NCBI GenBank assembly: GCA_001510575.1
Contig: LNGK01000008.1
Location: 1,252,340 to 1,316,339, forward strand
Direction of reading: 5' to 3'
DNA from: Knoxdaviesia capensis
Taxonomy: Eukaryota; Ascomycota; Sordariomycetes; Microascales; Gondwanamycetaceae
Length of the DNA: 64,000 nt
In this document: piece by piece, positions 23,601 to 36,068 of the stretch
Layout: every line of letters starts with the position of its first letter
Numbering within the stretch: the first letter of the stretch is position 1
Position numbers and translations under genes: made by a program
Notes under the pieces: model-generated
Database searches by the model: none
What the model was told of the DNA's origin: nothing
The model's input: only the letters and a program-made list of their open reading frames with translations

Positions 23601-25467
23601 AAATTCTATCTCCCTGCATTAAACATTGCTCCCCTCCCTACCTCTCCAGAGCCGTTCGACCCTGACGCCAGAGATACACACATACACACACAAGTCAGAC
23701 ATACCCAGAACAGAAACAGAAAAACCCACTGGAACTCGCTGTGCCATTTCTTTGAATCCGCCATGCCCGCATTCTCTCCGTGCGCAGTCGTCTCTCCTCT
23801 AAAACCCTGCTCGGCTGCAAATCCTGGTCGCAAGGCCCTAAATGCATCTGGCATTTGTCCGCTATATGCTAGGGCTGGATGCACCGCCAACCACAGACCG
23901 ACGGCGGCTATCTTAGGATTCTGTGTCTACCAACAGGAATATCCCGCTTCTCTCTCTCACTCTTCGAAGTCCTATCAAGGTTGTCTGTCGAGCAAACCGT
24001 TGGTGAACCATTTCCTCGCAGCAACAGGCCAACAGCTCTCATTTCCCCACTCCCTGTTGTATACCAGGGAGAGCTCATTCTAATCTGATATCTTTCCTAA
24101 CATTTACAGGCCGTCTTTACCCACACTGCCAGGCATTTTTGGCTCCCCAGCACTTGTCTCTCCCGTTCTCGCCCCTTCGATACAGGCTCGATCCTCCCCC
24201 CTAATCAGCCAACCGGGGTTCACCTTCACGGATGCTCGGTACGGATATACGCTATAATCAGCACTTGTATTATACCCTCGCTGCAACATATTACCATCTT
24301 CTTCCAGGATCTGACTGATTCTCTCTGGAGACGCCGGAAAACACACCATCCAGCGACTAGCCAGCTCCCGTTAACTTTAGCAGCACAACCAGCTACAGTC
24401 AGCTCCTCTATTGACTCAATGAGGACACACAAGCCACAAGAACAAAAATAATCCCACAGAAAAGGAAATAAGAAGGAAGGAAGGAGAATCCCAGGAAAAC
24501 AACAAAAAGACAGCAAAAAAAAAAGAAAAAGAAAAAAAGAAAAAAAAGTCATTCAAGAAAAAAAGAAAAGAAAACACTACCCTGGGCAAAAAGAAACTCC
24601 CATTCGCTTAGCTGAAAGCCTGGAACCACACCCCCCTCTTTCGTCACTCCATTTTTGGTACTTCTAACGCCGAGCCTATCCAGACCAAATGTTTAAGTAC
24701 CTGCCGTTTTGCCTTATATTAGTTTGGGGTCCTATAACCAATTAACTTTCCTTCTTTTCTTTACCTTCTACATATTTTGTCTTCCTCGTCTCACTCTCTT
24801 CTTTTTTTTTCTCCCTATACAACTCGTTCACATTCAAACACCTCATCTTCGCCTAACCCACTCACCATTTCATATCAAGGCTAGATCGACGACATCTTTG
24901 GCCTCTCTCCTCGACCCTCTTCCTGTCCAACCTTCCTCTGTCCCTGACTTCACCAAAGTTCCATCAGCCACACTTCCGAAGCGATTGCATCGTGAGAGAC
25001 ATTGCCTCAGACACAAACACATGGACACATGTCTACACATGCAGCTTCTCTAACTCGAACACCCAAGTCTCTCTGAGTTGAACACAGGCTAAACGACACT
25101 CGCGCAGACTCACCCTCTCACTGACTTCATTGTCACTCCTTCTCAGCCCTCGCAAGATCTGTCCTCACCACCGGCTACAGCTTTTTCGGTGTGACGATAA
25201 GTCGATCTCTGCAGCAATCCTTGTGACTAGGGCCGAAGACAAAAAAAAAAAAAAAAAACACAAAAAACAAGAAACATCATCACCTCACCTGTCTCTCTTT
25301 CTTTCCTTGTCCCCCAGACTCTCTTGTCAACTACCCACCCTTGACTCTTCTTTCACTTTCTTTGGTGACTGGGTCGTCTTGAGAACACTCTCGTTTGCTT
25401 ATTTTCCCCACTCGCTCCCCTTCCTTGCTTTCCCTCACCTTCCACCACCCTTTGCCAACATCTCACG
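20699..25467. other. Long gene-free interval upstream of the PPZ phosphatase
   Basis: About 4.8 kb without a confident gene. The left end holds the MetRS 3' UTR and CTAACCCTAACCCT at 20887-20900. Poly-A runs lie at about 21222-21238 and 25241-25258. TACTCCGTA occurs at 22743-22751 and 23118-23126. An A/G-rich tract with many AAAAG units spans about 24420-24575. From about 24700 the strand is strongly C/T-rich and is probably the promoter and leader of the phosphatase gene. Frames at 22767-23321 (-) and 23349-24083 (+) lack coding-like codon use and recognised domains. An untranslated RNA could be present but cannot be shown. Confidence 0.6.
25241..25258. repeat. Poly-A run (18 nt) before PPZ gene
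   Basis: Eighteen consecutive A residues about 210 nt before the PPZ start codon, within an otherwise C/T-rich leader. In fungal promoters such tracts can exclude nucleosomes. Length may be unreliable in assemblies. Confidence 0.85.
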
Positions 25468-27340
25468 ATGGGTAACCAGTCCTCCAAGGACGCCAGCGGG
25501 GGCTCCAAGTCCGGCTCCTTCAGCGGTGACCTCCCCACGCTGGGCCGCTCCGAAACCAAGGACTCGTCGCGCTCGTTCAAGAGTCTGCGTAACAAGATTC
25601 CCGGCTCTGGAAAAGGTGATAGCCCCCGAGCTTCCACTGTGCTTCCTAATGGTGACACGGAAAAAAGCGATGCAACCTCTGTCAAGTCTCCCAAGAGCTC
25701 GCGAATCCTCCCCTCACGACCAGCCCGAGCCAATTCCTTGCCATCCTCCATATCCACCGACGTTCCAGATACCCCGGCCAGCGCTCCCGGTGACTCTCCT
25801 TCGCCTTCGGACGAGACTGCCGTCGCCCCCGCGTCCCCGGTCATGAGTTCGTCCATTGTTGAAGGTACCCACAAGGACGTGTCAGCTGCCCAGGCCTCGG
25901 GCGAAGTCGATCACGTCTCCGACCAGCCGCCGTCGGCCGGTATCGGCCTTAATGTCCATCTCCAGTCCGCCGGAAAGTCTATTCTCGTCACCCGCGACAA
26001 CGCCCCCAACCCCGTTGTCACAAGCACCCCTCGCATCACTGAAGATGGCGCCAGCGTCACCATGAATGACAACGACATCGACCTAGACGACTTCATCCGT
26101 CGCCTCCACGATGCTGCCTACTCCGGAAAGGTCACTAAGAGTGTGTGCCTGCGCAACGCCGAGATCACCGCTTTGTGCCAGCGCGCCCGCGAGGTGTTCT
26201 TGTCCCAGCCCGCCCTCCTTGAGCTTGATGCTCCCGTCAAGATTGTCGGCGACGTCCACGGCCAGTACACCGATCTGATCCGTATGTTCGAAATGTGCGG
26301 ATTCCCTCCCCAGTCCAACTATCTCTTCCTTGGCGACTACGTCGATCGTGGCAAGCAGTCGCTCGAGACAATTCTCCTGCTGCTCTGCTACAAGGTCAAG
26401 TTTCCCGAGAACTTCTTCCTGCTCCGCGGCAACCACGAATGTGCTAATGTCACGCGCGTGTACGGCTTCTACGACGAGTGCAAGCGCCGTTGCAATGTGA
26501 AGATCTGGAAGACCTTTATCGACTGCTTTAACACCCTCCCGATTGCCGCTACTGTGGCTGGCAAGATCTTCTGTGTCCACGGTGGCCTGTCCCCCGCCCT
26601 GGTCCACATGGACGACATCCGTAACATTGCCCGACCCACCGATGTCCCCGACTACGGCCTACTGAACGACCTACTGTGGTCCGACCCGGCCGACATGGAT
26701 AAAGACTGGGAAGCGAACGAACGAGGCGTCAGCTACTGTTTTGGAAAGAGCGTCATTACCCAGTTCCTTACTACTCACGATTTTGATCTTGTCTGTCGAG
26801 CGCACATGGTTGTTGAAGACGGTTACGAGTTCTTCAATGATCGTGTTTTGGTGACTGTGTTCAGTGCCCCGAACGTGAGTAAATCCTGTTTCCTCCTCTT
26901 GCGTCATCGTGAACGCTCCCCAAACCCCCTCATCATCCCCCTCGTACTCCTCATTTTCCGACTTCTGGAGTTCTCGAGACTCGCCCTAAAAACTCCGACC
27001 CTGGACCTGCTGTATTTTTCTGTCTTAGTGCTGACCATTCAAAATCCCACTCTTTGTTCGTTTAGTATTGTGGCGAATTTGACAACTGGGGCGCTGTTAT
27101 GTCCGTTTCCGCCGAGCTACTCTGTAGCTTTGAGCTTCTCAAGCCTCTTGATTCTAGTGCCCTGAAGAGTCATATCAAGAGGGGTCGGAACAAGAGACAG
27201 AACATGGCGAACAGCCCGGTAAGTCCTACTGCATTTTCTATTTTTGGTTTTGTGGCTCTCCCATTACGTATGTTTCTAACGTGATCGTTGTTCTTTTCCG
27301 CTCCATCTAGCCGGCCAGCGTCTTCCCCCAGAGTGTCTAA
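25468..27340 (+). CDS. ppz1: Ser/Thr protein phosphatase of the PPZ family
   Basis: Exons 25468-26874, 27066-27218 and 27311-27340 give 529 residues. Introns are 26875-27065 (GTGAGT..TTTAG) and 27219-27310 (GTAAGT..CTAG), both phase 0; the last exon encodes only nine residues and the stop. The N terminus MGNQSSK fits an N-myristoylation signal. About 220 disordered Ser/Pro-rich residues follow, then a PP1-like catalytic domain with GDVHGQ at 261, GDYVDRG at 289, RGNHE at 320-324 and FCVHGGL. PPZ enzymes are fungus-specific, control cation homeostasis and cell integrity, and are restrained by Hal3-type subunits. Reading through the first intron would give an aberrant tail after SAPN, whereas splicing restores YCGEFDNWGAVM, a hallmark of PP1/PPZ. 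Confidence 0.93.
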
Positions 27341-30324
27341 AGTCCGAGATTCCCGGACTCCTAAACCAAGTCGCACCCGTCCCTGGACTACGTGTCCATC
27401 CGAACCCACCGGAAACCTGGTATTTTCTATCCCCGTGGTTTGCTCCAAACCCGTTTTGCCTGGCTGTAAACCGACATGCAGTATGTATCGCTCAATCAGA
27501 GCCCCTCGAGTCGAACCCTCTCCGTCCATGGTATAATCCGCCAGGCAGAATCTTGTGGGTATTTTTCAATCTTGGATGCCCAATTACGTCTTTGACCACT
27601 ATTGTGCCATGTCCGGCTGGCGCCCCACTCGGCATTCCTTTCCGGACGGGATTGGGCCGGCCCTCCCATTTCCTTTTTGGCCGGATATGGTCCGAGATCC
27701 GTTTATTCACGGGCCCTTTCCCTTGTCCTCCTCAATTTTTATTTCTGCCTCCGTCTATTTTCTTTGGGGGTGTTTTAGGTCCAGATGACGTTTACACCTT
27801 ATTTTTCCTTTCAACCTTTCTTTTGCTCCTTTGCATGTGGACTGCCCGTGTCCGACCAGCGTCTTGTTTGAGCGCGCCATGCCTCTGCCTCTTGCGGACC
27901 GTCCAGCGTATACACACTTGCCTTTATAGTCTTCCTGTTGAAGACTACACGGTACGGATGAACTTGGACTGTCCGGTAGTTCTGGACTGCGTCATAGGCC
28001 CGACCCTCTGACAACCATGGTTTACCCCAAATTCTTCTATCCATCGGATTCCCGAGGCCGACTTTGCTTTCCGGATGCCACCATTTTGGCCCGGCGACGC
28101 CCCATTGGGCTGCTCTCAGATGGTCTAGCCGAAGCTTCACTATTCCTTCCGGAAGGGATGTCGCTCATCCCCCAGGTGTCCCCGGGACGCCTATTCTGCG
28201 GACCTGTATACATGGCTCTACCTCTTTTAAACTTCCCCGTCAGGCGCCCAACGTTCCCTTTCAAGGGCCTCGGGATGTGACGATGTTGGTTGACGCCTTC
28301 GCTCGATCCGAGACTCCCATTTTCCGGTCCAGGATGGTTCAGACAAACACACGGCAACATTCACGGCCCGGGACCTTTCTCTCTGATGCTTTTTCTAGAC
28401 ACCAATTAGCTCTAGAACGAACCACCCAGAGCTTTGGAAATATGACACTTTTCCCAATAATCGAATGATTATTATCAACTCCTAGACTGGACTGGACACT
28501 ATAGACGGACTTCACCCACGTACATGTTTTTTTTTCTTGTTTTACCTGGTAGCATACTGTTTTTTTCTTGCTTTCTCTCCCCTGCTTTCTCGACTTTGCT
28601 TAAGTGACCAACGTTCATACGTTCACGGTTTTTCCCCCATGGATTTTTCTCCTTTTCATTCCCCGGAACATACAAAAAAAAAAGAGAGACACTGTCAGTT
28701 GTTCAGATCTCTTTCCAAACAACTGGAGGCAGTGGATGACGACTTTGATAGAGGAAGGGCATCGTGGCCAAAATTTTCGGGTTTTGCTTTTTCTGATTCG
28801 TTGCTTTTTGCTTACTTGACAGAGCGTTTATATCCCGGGGGATGGATGTCTGCGATCCTTACGTTTTGTCTTGTGTGTCTTTTTTCTCTGTCAGTTACTC
28901 TTGCGTTCTGCTTGTTCTGTTTGCCTTTTTGATGTGTTTACTTTTTGTGTAGGATATCAGCTTGGGGGATCTGACGATATTTAACTGTCTAGACGGGGAT
29001 GGAACACGAAGGTCTCTTCGACGAGCGCGAATCGAGATAGCTTGAACTTTTCTTTTTCTGTTCTTTCTTTTGATTATCTTCCCTCCCGCGAATCTTTGTC
29101 CTGGGGTGATGGGTGTGTGAGACCGATTTGATCGACGAAGAGGAAAACGAAGAATGGGGAGACGATGGTGAGGTCTGGTGGGAGACAGAGAGAGCGAGAG
29201 AGATGGAGGCGTGGCTGTGCAACCCCGGTTGCTACACGTCTGCTATCTCATGCCGGGGCAACCTGGTCTGCATATGCACCGAAACGGGGGGGAAATGCCG
29301 TCTCTTTTTTTGGTTTCTTGGTCTTCAAGCTCACTGGAGTACTTGACACGGCCTCGGCTTCTTTTTCTTGTCCTGGAAGATGTCAAAAAGATCTCCATGG
29401 GGCGGGAGGAGGTGGCTTGTGTGTCTATCGGGGAGATCTTGCTGTTGTTCTTGGCTATGGTGGAGATGCTGGTTGTTGTCTGGCGGTCTTGATTTTTGTT
29501 TTCGTGCTTTTCTGATTCTGCTCCGGATGCTTTTGGTTTTGTTCTATAGATCGCGTTGCTTTTTATCTTGATTTCAGGGTCCTGGATAGGAACCTGCCTG
29601 TTCTTCACTCATTGTATTAGCTGCTAATGCGAATCTGTTTCGTGAGCTTCAGAATGAGCAACCATGGACGGGAAGGACGAGATGGAGAGAGCCGTATATT
29701 CGTGACCAAAAAGATGAATAGATGCTAAACAAGATATAAACACACACACAACCAGGCCAATACACCCCGGAAAACGAAACACCCAAGACCAAGACCTTCT
29801 TCGACCCTTTCCCTGTCTCTCTCTCAAGAGAGCTCCAAAGTGTCTAAGGGGGGTGGGTTCCTCTGCTCCTCCTTTTCCTGTCCTTCTTCACGGGCAGACC
29901 ACCGAGAAGCCCAAGATCATGGATCCGAAACAAGGTTCGCCAAACACCATCCATCTAGAAGAAGCCACCCTCCCTTGTGTAAATATGCGAATAAAAATGT
30001 CGCCGGTTCCGTTGTACTGCTTGCCTGCCGAAATCCGGTTTATATGCTCTGTCCCTGTGTCTCTTCCGGGGTTTTGTTTCTTTCTTTCTTGGAAAGGGAA
30101 TCAATAGCGTGATTTCAATGGTCTCATGTGCGGACGCTAAATTGGGTCCGATAGTAGGTTGGGGTTTCTTGTATATGGTGTATGAGGGTTGGCTTGTGGT
30201 GGCTGGAGATAGCTCCGGCCGTACATGGTTTAATCACGGAGGGATGGAGAAGAAATGGTTAGGGGGAAGGGGGGCGGTGCATCGGGAAATGAGAACAGTT
30301 GGCAGCACACAGGCGCCACACATT
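27341..30324. other. Intergenic, between convergent PPZ and kelch genes
   Basis: Nearly 3 kb between two stop codons, so it holds two 3' UTRs and unassigned sequence. Several frames of 80-150 codons (for example 27553-28011 + and 28037-28360 -) overlap on opposite strands and match nothing I recognise. T-rich stretches dominate at 28500-28960 and 29500-29570. No repeat copy, RNA gene or motif cluster stood out. Confidence 0.6.
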
Positions 30325-32013
30325 CTACACTTCAATGGTGAAGTGGCTGATCTGCGAGTAATATGCGTGCACGCCGAGATCCAGCACATACACATCGCCA
30401 AACACCTCCGACCCATCGAAGCCGCCAATACACACAATGCGCGAATCGTACAGCACGGCGCCGTGGTAGCCGCGGCCCGTCGGCGGCAGGCCGTACACGC
30501 GGCGCCGGTCCCACGTCATTGTGACCAGGTTGAGCAGCAGCAGCTCGTTGGAGTACTCGGAGCCGTCGTGGCCGCCCAGCACGAACAGGTACGACCCGAC
30601 CACCGTCGACGAGTGCGCCAGCCGGCGGTACGCCACGGGGACCGTCACCGCGCGCCACACCAGCGTGTCGACGTCAAACACCCAGACGTCGTCGAAGCAC
30701 TCGCCGCCGTCCGACCCGCCGTAGATGATCAGCTTGCTGCCGACCATGTTCGCCGTGTGGTAGCCGCGGGCTTTCGGCCGCGGCGCCGTCGGCCCGCCCG
30801 GGCCCGGCCGCTCGGGCGAGTACACCAGCCGCCACGACATCTTGGCCGGGTCGCTCACGTCCAGCCGCCAGATGTCGTTCAGCGCCTGCGCGCCGTCGCC
30901 GCCGCCGAACACGTAGATGCCGTTCTTGTACAGACACGCTGTGTGTGCGCGCCGCTTGCTGGGTATCCGGTCGCCGACAATGCGCGGCGCCGTCCACCGG
31001 AAGTTCAGCGTGTCCAGCACGTACACGTTGTTGTAGTAGGCGGGCCCGTCGCCGCCGCCAAACACCACCAGCTTGCGGCCGATGGCCGTGCACGTCATGG
31101 CGCGCAGCGGCACCGGGATCTCGCCGACCACGTGCGGCCGCGACCAGTAGAACGAGTCGGCGTCGAACACGTACACCTGGTTGAAGCAGGCGCGCGCGTC
31201 GCACCCGCCGAACACGTAGATGTTGGAGCCGATCAGCGTGGTCGTGTGCGCGCGCAGGCACGGGTGCGGCGCCCCGGAAACCATGGCGCGTGACCAGTAC
31301 ATGCCGGAGGACGGCGCGGGGTCGACCACCGGGGCGTCTTTGGGGTCGACGAGCGGGGGGAATGCGATGTGTTCGTGGCGGTGGGATCGAGACCCGCTTG
31401 GCGGGCTGGTTAGGCTCCCGTGCGAGCGGCCTATCGTCGGGGCTGCTGTCGCTGGCCGTGGGGCAATGGCACTCGTGCTGCGCATGGCCGTTGGCCTTCG
31501 AGACGACGGCTTCTTCTCGTCTTCGGTGGTGGTGGTGTTGCTATCGCCGTTCTCGGCCGTCGACGGCAGGATATTTAGTGGCCGCGGGGGCACGAGCGGA
31601 GCCGAAGGAAATGGGGATCGGCTGGCCGTTGAGGAGGTCGAAGACAACGGCGCAGCCGGGAAGGTTTGGGACTGGGACGTCGACAGAGACGCCGAGGAGG
31701 GCATGGCGGCGGAGGACTGGGACCGTTGGCGGATGGTCAGGTCGGAGGGTTTGCGGCGGCGGTCCTGGCTCTTGGAAGCCAGGTGGCCGGGCGTATAACT
31801 TCGGGGGATCTGGGCGCCGACGGACTCTATCGTCGGGGCCGAGTCAAGGGACGGTGTCGATGCCGACCCGGGGATCGGCGGTGGAGAAGCCAATGTTGGC
31901 ACTGAGCTGCCTTGGGGACTTGCGGGTGTTATCGGGGCGATCTTCTGGGAGCGCACCACTTTGCTACTCCGGCTCGGCGACCGTAACGACCCGTCTAACG
32001 ACGAGTCGGCCAT
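30325..32013 (-). CDS. Kelch-repeat beta-propeller protein
   Basis: Single exon, 562 residues; start chosen at the ATG at 32013 (MADSSLDGS), since the frame continues to 32214 only through leader sequence. Residues 1-255 are Ser/Pro/Thr-rich and probably disordered. About 258-555 contains six kelch units with the double-Gly signature: IYVFGGCD, LVVFGGGD, IYVFGGGD, LIIYGGSD, LFVLGGHD and IVCIGGFD, each followed by the Tyr/Trp pattern typical of blades. These make one six-bladed propeller, a protein-binding scaffold. Fungal kelch proteins act in polarity (Tea1-like), Ras signalling (Ral2-like) or ubiquitin ligase adaptors. I cannot assign it to one of these; no BTB, F-box or coiled coil is seen. 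Codons are very GC-rich. Confidence 0.88.
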   Translation of the reverse strand: MADSSLDGSLRSPSRSSKVVRSQKIAPITPASPQGSSVPTLASPPPIPGSASTPSLDSAPTIESVGAQIPRSYTPGHLASKSQDRRRKPSDLTIRQRSQSSAAMPSSASLSTSQSQTFPAAPLSSTSSTASRSPFPSAPLVPPRPLNILPSTAENGDSNTTTTEDEKKPSSRRPTAMRSTSAIAPRPATAAPTIGRSHGSLTSPPSGSRSHRHEHIAFPPLVDPKDAPVVDPAPSSGMYWSRAMVSGAPHPCLRAHTTTLIGSNIYVFGGCDARACFNQVYVFDADSFYWSRPHVVGEIPVPLRAMTCTAIGRKLVVFGGGDGPAYYNNVYVLDTLNFRWTAPRIVGDRIPSKRRAHTACLYKNGIYVFGGGDGAQALNDIWRLDVSDPAKMSWRLVYSPERPGPGGPTAPRPKARGYHTANMVGSKLIIYGGSDGGECFDDVWVFDVDTLVWRAVTVPVAYRRLAHSSTVVGSYLFVLGGHDGSEYSNELLLLNLVTMTWDRRRVYGLPPTGRGYHGAVLYDSRIVCIGGFDGSEVFGDVYVLDLGVHAYYSQISHFTIEV

Positions 32014-33628
32014 GGTGGCGGGATTTGGGGTGAAGAGATCGGGCCACGGCGAGAGGGGTGGAGGCGAGGAAAGGAGGGGCGCGCCGTGACCTATAAGCGG
32101 AGAGATATGGCAAAGGGCCGATCGAGAGGAACAGGTAGGGGGGTGGTTGTTGGAGAATATAAGGAGGTCATATATAGAGAGGTCGCAGACGTATATATAT
32201 ATGTATATAGGCACTGGAGATCGGGAAGAAACGACAAGTCGAGAGAGGCAAAGGCGAGTGCCAGATATAGGGATAGAGGAACCGAAAAATTAGACAATAA
32301 GAGCGAACCACCTCGGGCGCTAGGGGCAGACGATGGCCCGGGGCACAATGGCAGGAATCGATCAGCGCGTCAAAACCGGGGCCGGGCGAAATGAGCGATC
32401 CATCACGTCAGCACCAGCAGCAATGGAAGCGGAAGCGGCAGCCAAAGAACAGGTGGGAAGAAGCAGCCGACGGAGACGGAAGTGGTGATGCCGAAGATCG
32501 GATGTAAAGGCGGATAGAGAGAGAGAGAGAGGAAGAAGAATGAGACGAGGGGACAAGAGATCGAGACTCGAGGAATGCCAACAAGGGATAGCCGGAGATA
32601 TATATGGTCAACTCGTTCCTAAAAAAAGAAAGAAAAGGGAAGAAAAAAAGGTCCAACCCCAGTCGATTTCGTCCGCTTGGACCCCTTTTCCCTATATGCA
32701 GGAGAAAACAGGTACGGTGGGATGTGTCAAACAGACAGACAGAGTAAGATAACAGGGCCGTTCAGTTTCGAAGTGTGGTGGGTCGAGAAAGATGAGACGG
32801 AAACAGAGGAAGAAATTGAAGTGAGAGACGTTCTGAAGGCGGTGTGAGTGGGAAGAGTAAACAAAAAGAAAAAAACAGCAAGATCAGAGAGGGTGTGTAA
32901 GATTGAATCAAAACACACGGTTTGAGGCCATTCCCAGATTATCTGGTGGTGATAGGAGGTGCAGAAATTAGGGCAGCTGCCAACTAGGCGCGGACAATTG
33001 CTGACAGCTGGCGGGCTTAGAGTGTTCTGATGCCCCGCTAGGGTTTAACCCGTGAGATGCGACGATGATGGATGGGATTGAATCTGAGAAATAGAAGACG
33101 AACCGAATGCCAAAGGATACGCACTGAATAGCTCTGCGTAAAGACAAACACCTATACGTTCATGAATCACTCGTGATCCAGATGCGTTCTGGTGATTTAT
33201 CGCTGTATCCGAGATATCTGCCAATGGGGGTTTCCCGAAACCCCACTATTCGCATATTTTTGGTAGCAAGTGCTTTTTGTAGCTATTGGGGGCTTTTTTT
33301 CTTCTCTTTTTTTCTTACTCTCTTCACCATCGCAAAAACATATCAACACCTCTCGTTTGTTTTGATTCCCCTACCTTCTAACCTTTTCTCCTCTCTATTC
33401 CTTCCCTCCGGTTATTTTTTTTCTTGTAACTTCCGTCTTTCAGTTGTCCGTTCCGTCAGTACACATCGTCGTCGTTAAAGATCGACGCTCAATCCCTGGG
33501 TAAGCTTCCTCACTGTCTCAAGCATATGTACAGTACCTGGTTACCACCTCCGTATCTGGATCGGCGGCTTCCGTCAAGCTAACTCTAGACACTACTTGAT
33601 AGAACTCTCCTTTTTAAGCCTGCCCGCC
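32014..33628. other. Divergent promoter region of kelch and dus3 genes
   Basis: The 1.6-kb head-to-head spacer shows strand asymmetry: A/G-rich on the left (the kelch leader is C/T-rich on its own strand) and T/C-rich on the right before dus3. A TAGGGTTTAACCC element lies at 33039-33051 near the middle, and TATATA-rich sequence at 32166-32210. No convincing open frame. Confidence 0.65.
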
Positions 33629-36068
33629 ATGGGAGTTGATCACGATCTTCCCCGCGACCCGGCCGCTATTCCGGCCGCTGTTGAAGCCGTTGACGTTGAT
33701 GAGCCGGCGGCGAAGCGCCTTAAGTTGGCCGAAGCCGTTGACGGCGAGTTCACGCAATTCCAGGCCATCTCTGCCGAGCCCGTCAGCAATGGCACTGCTG
33801 ATGAGAGTGGTTCGACTGTCAACCCTAACCCCGCCAATGGTCGCCAAGCTGGCCGTGTGATGAACCAAGGAATGGCTCCTATCAAGAAAGAGTACGGCAT
33901 TTATTCCACCCCATCTACGACTTGGTTCTCTTCCCAAATCTAACTTGTTCTAGGTTCCTCATCGATTCGGTTACTGCCGATGCTGCCGCCGACGACGATG
34001 ATGACGACGTTGCGGAGGGACGTACCCACGAGCCCGAACAGAAGGGCAACCGTCGCGGCAAGGATTCCCGCGACAAGAAGTGGGATCGGACCGGAAACAC
34101 CGGTCCCCAGCACCAGGACCGCTTCTCTGGCCGGCTCAACGACAAGCTGCCGCTCTGCAACAGCCGGGCCTACTGGAACGAGTTCTCGCCCAAGCAGTGT
34201 CGGTTCGGAGACTCGTGCAAGATGCTGCACGACGTGCGCAAGTACTTGGCCGAGAGCAAGCGGCCTGACATTGAAAGCCTCGATGGCCAGTGCCCCGTGT
34301 ACGCAGCCCATGGAAAGTGCACCTCGGGGTGGAAGTGCCGCTTTGTCAAGAGCCACAGCTCCGAGATCGAGCATCCTGATGGGCGGAAGGAACTGGTTCT
34401 CCTGAGTGTTGCGAAGAAGGCTACAACCACGCCGGGAGCCGAACCGGGAGCCGAATCTACCTCGGGAACCGATGGACAGCCTGAGCCGGCTGAGTCTGCT
34501 AGCGATAGCCGCGAAGACCAAGCTGAGGCCAGAATTGGCCTGCGCAATGTGGCCACTGCCGCCGACAAGATCAGCCTGTCCCGCCGCCGTGTCAACATGG
34601 ACAATGTTGAAAAGTTCATCAAGTGGCTGGACAACGAAGGTCAGCTCCACAACGCCTACCACCAGCGTCGCAAGGACCAGCAGCCCGAGGCCATGAAGGA
34701 CCTGCGCGCCCAGTTTGTCGACCCGCCGCTGAAGCCGTCGGAAAAGAGACGGTTGTACTTTGGCCCCGAGACGCCGGTGCTGGCGCCCCTGACCACGCAG
34801 GGAAACATCCCCTTCCGCCGGCTTTGCATCGAACTTGGTGCACAGCTGACCTACTCGGAAATGGCCATCAGCCGCCCGCTCATCCAGGGGGTCAAGGCTG
34901 ACTGGACTCTGATGCGTGCGCACGACGTCGAGGCTGAGCCTCCGCACATTGTCTTCGACTCTGCCAAGAGAGCTATTGCCTCTGGATACGACAACTCCCG
35001 CGACGTCCGATTCGGCGCCCAAATCTCCGGCAATGCCCCGTGGCAAGTGACCAAGGCGGCCTTCGTCCTTGAGAAGTTCTGCCCGACTCTCCGGCTGATC
35101 GATCTCAACTGCGGCTGCCCTGTGGACAGCCAGTTCAAGACCGGGTGCGGAGCGGCGCTGCTGGAGGCGCCGGCCAAGATCGAGCGAATGGTGCGCGGAA
35201 TGAACACGGTCTCGGGCGAGATCCCCATCACCGTGAAGCTGCGCAGCGGTGTGCGCGCCAACCGCCTCAGCGCCACGCAGGTGATCGACCGGGTTGCCTT
35301 TGGCGGCCGCGAGTTCCGCACCGAGCTCGGCGCGCCCGGATGCGCGGCCATCACGCTGCACGGCCGCAGCCGCGAGCAGCGGTATCTGAAGCGCGCCGAC
35401 TGGTCGTACATCGCCGAGTGTGCGGCGCTGGTCAAGTCGTACAACCAACGCCGCGACGAGCTCGCCGACACGGCGGGCGAGGCAGACCCCCGCACACAGG
35501 CTAACGGCGGCCACATGTACTTCATCGGCAACGGCGACTGCTTCTCGCACGTCGAGTACAACGAGCACGTGACGGGCGGCGGGGTCGACACGGTGATGAT
35601 TGGGCGGGGCGCGCTGGTCAAGCCGTGGATTTTCGAGGAGATTGCGGCGGGCCAGTACCTGGACAAGAGCGCCAGCGAGCGGTTGGGCTACGTGGAGCGG
35701 TTTGTGCGGCACGGGCTGGACACGTGGGGCTCGGACGAGATGGGCGTCGGGCTGACGCGGCGGTTCCTGCTGGAGATGCTGAGCTTCACGCACCGCTACG
35801 TGCCGGTCGGCATTCTGGAGTACCTGCCGCCGAACCTGAACGACCGGCCGCCGGCGTTCCGCGGGCGCAACGAGCTGGAGACGCTGCTGGCCAGCAAGGA
35901 CTCGCGGGACTGGGTCAAGATCAGGTATGTCATGTCTGTCGCTTGGTGCCTGGTGTTGTTTACTAACTCGACGTTCGGTCGTCTAGCGAAATGTTCCTTG
36001 GTCCTGCGCCGGAGGACTTCAAGTTCACGCCCAAGCACAAGTCGAACTCGTACGAGGTCGAGGGCTAG
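33629..36068 (+). CDS. dus3: tRNA-dihydrouridine(47) synthase Dus3
   Basis: Exons 33629-33891, 33954-35924 and 35987-36068 give 771 residues; both introns are 62 nt (GTACGG..TAG and GTATGT..TAG). The enzyme is an FMN- and NADPH-dependent reductase that makes dihydrouridine at position 47 of tRNAs. Order: acidic, disordered N terminus; two CCCH zinc fingers (first Cys at 156 in CNSRAYWNE..CRFGDSCKMLH; second CPVYAAHGKCTSGWKC); then the TIM-barrel Dus domain starting near residue 360. Cys476 in NCGCP is the likely catalytic residue, followed by KLRSG and HGRSREQRY. The third exon supplies a conserved end (SEMFLGPAPEDFKF) that would be lost if the second intron were read through. Exon 1 carries a basic AAKRLKL motif that could be a nuclear signal. 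Confidence 0.93.

Noticed and set aside
23349..24083. 244-codon plus-strand open frame in the 4.8-kb spacer
   Set aside because: Ser/Pro/His-rich translation of a C/T-rich leader, codon use not like neighbouring genes, no recognisable domain.
27500..27530. Sequence resembling a tRNA B-box (reverse of GGTTCGACTC)
   Set aside because: The flanking bases do not pair into a T-arm or acceptor stem.
30109..31293. 394-codon plus-strand frame opposite the kelch gene
   Set aside because: Antisense shadow of the GC-rich kelch coding region; Arg/His/Val/Ala-rich with no domain.
33940..35793. 617-codon minus-strand frame opposite dus3
   Set aside because: Antisense shadow; the sense strand has the complete Dus3 domains and splice sites.
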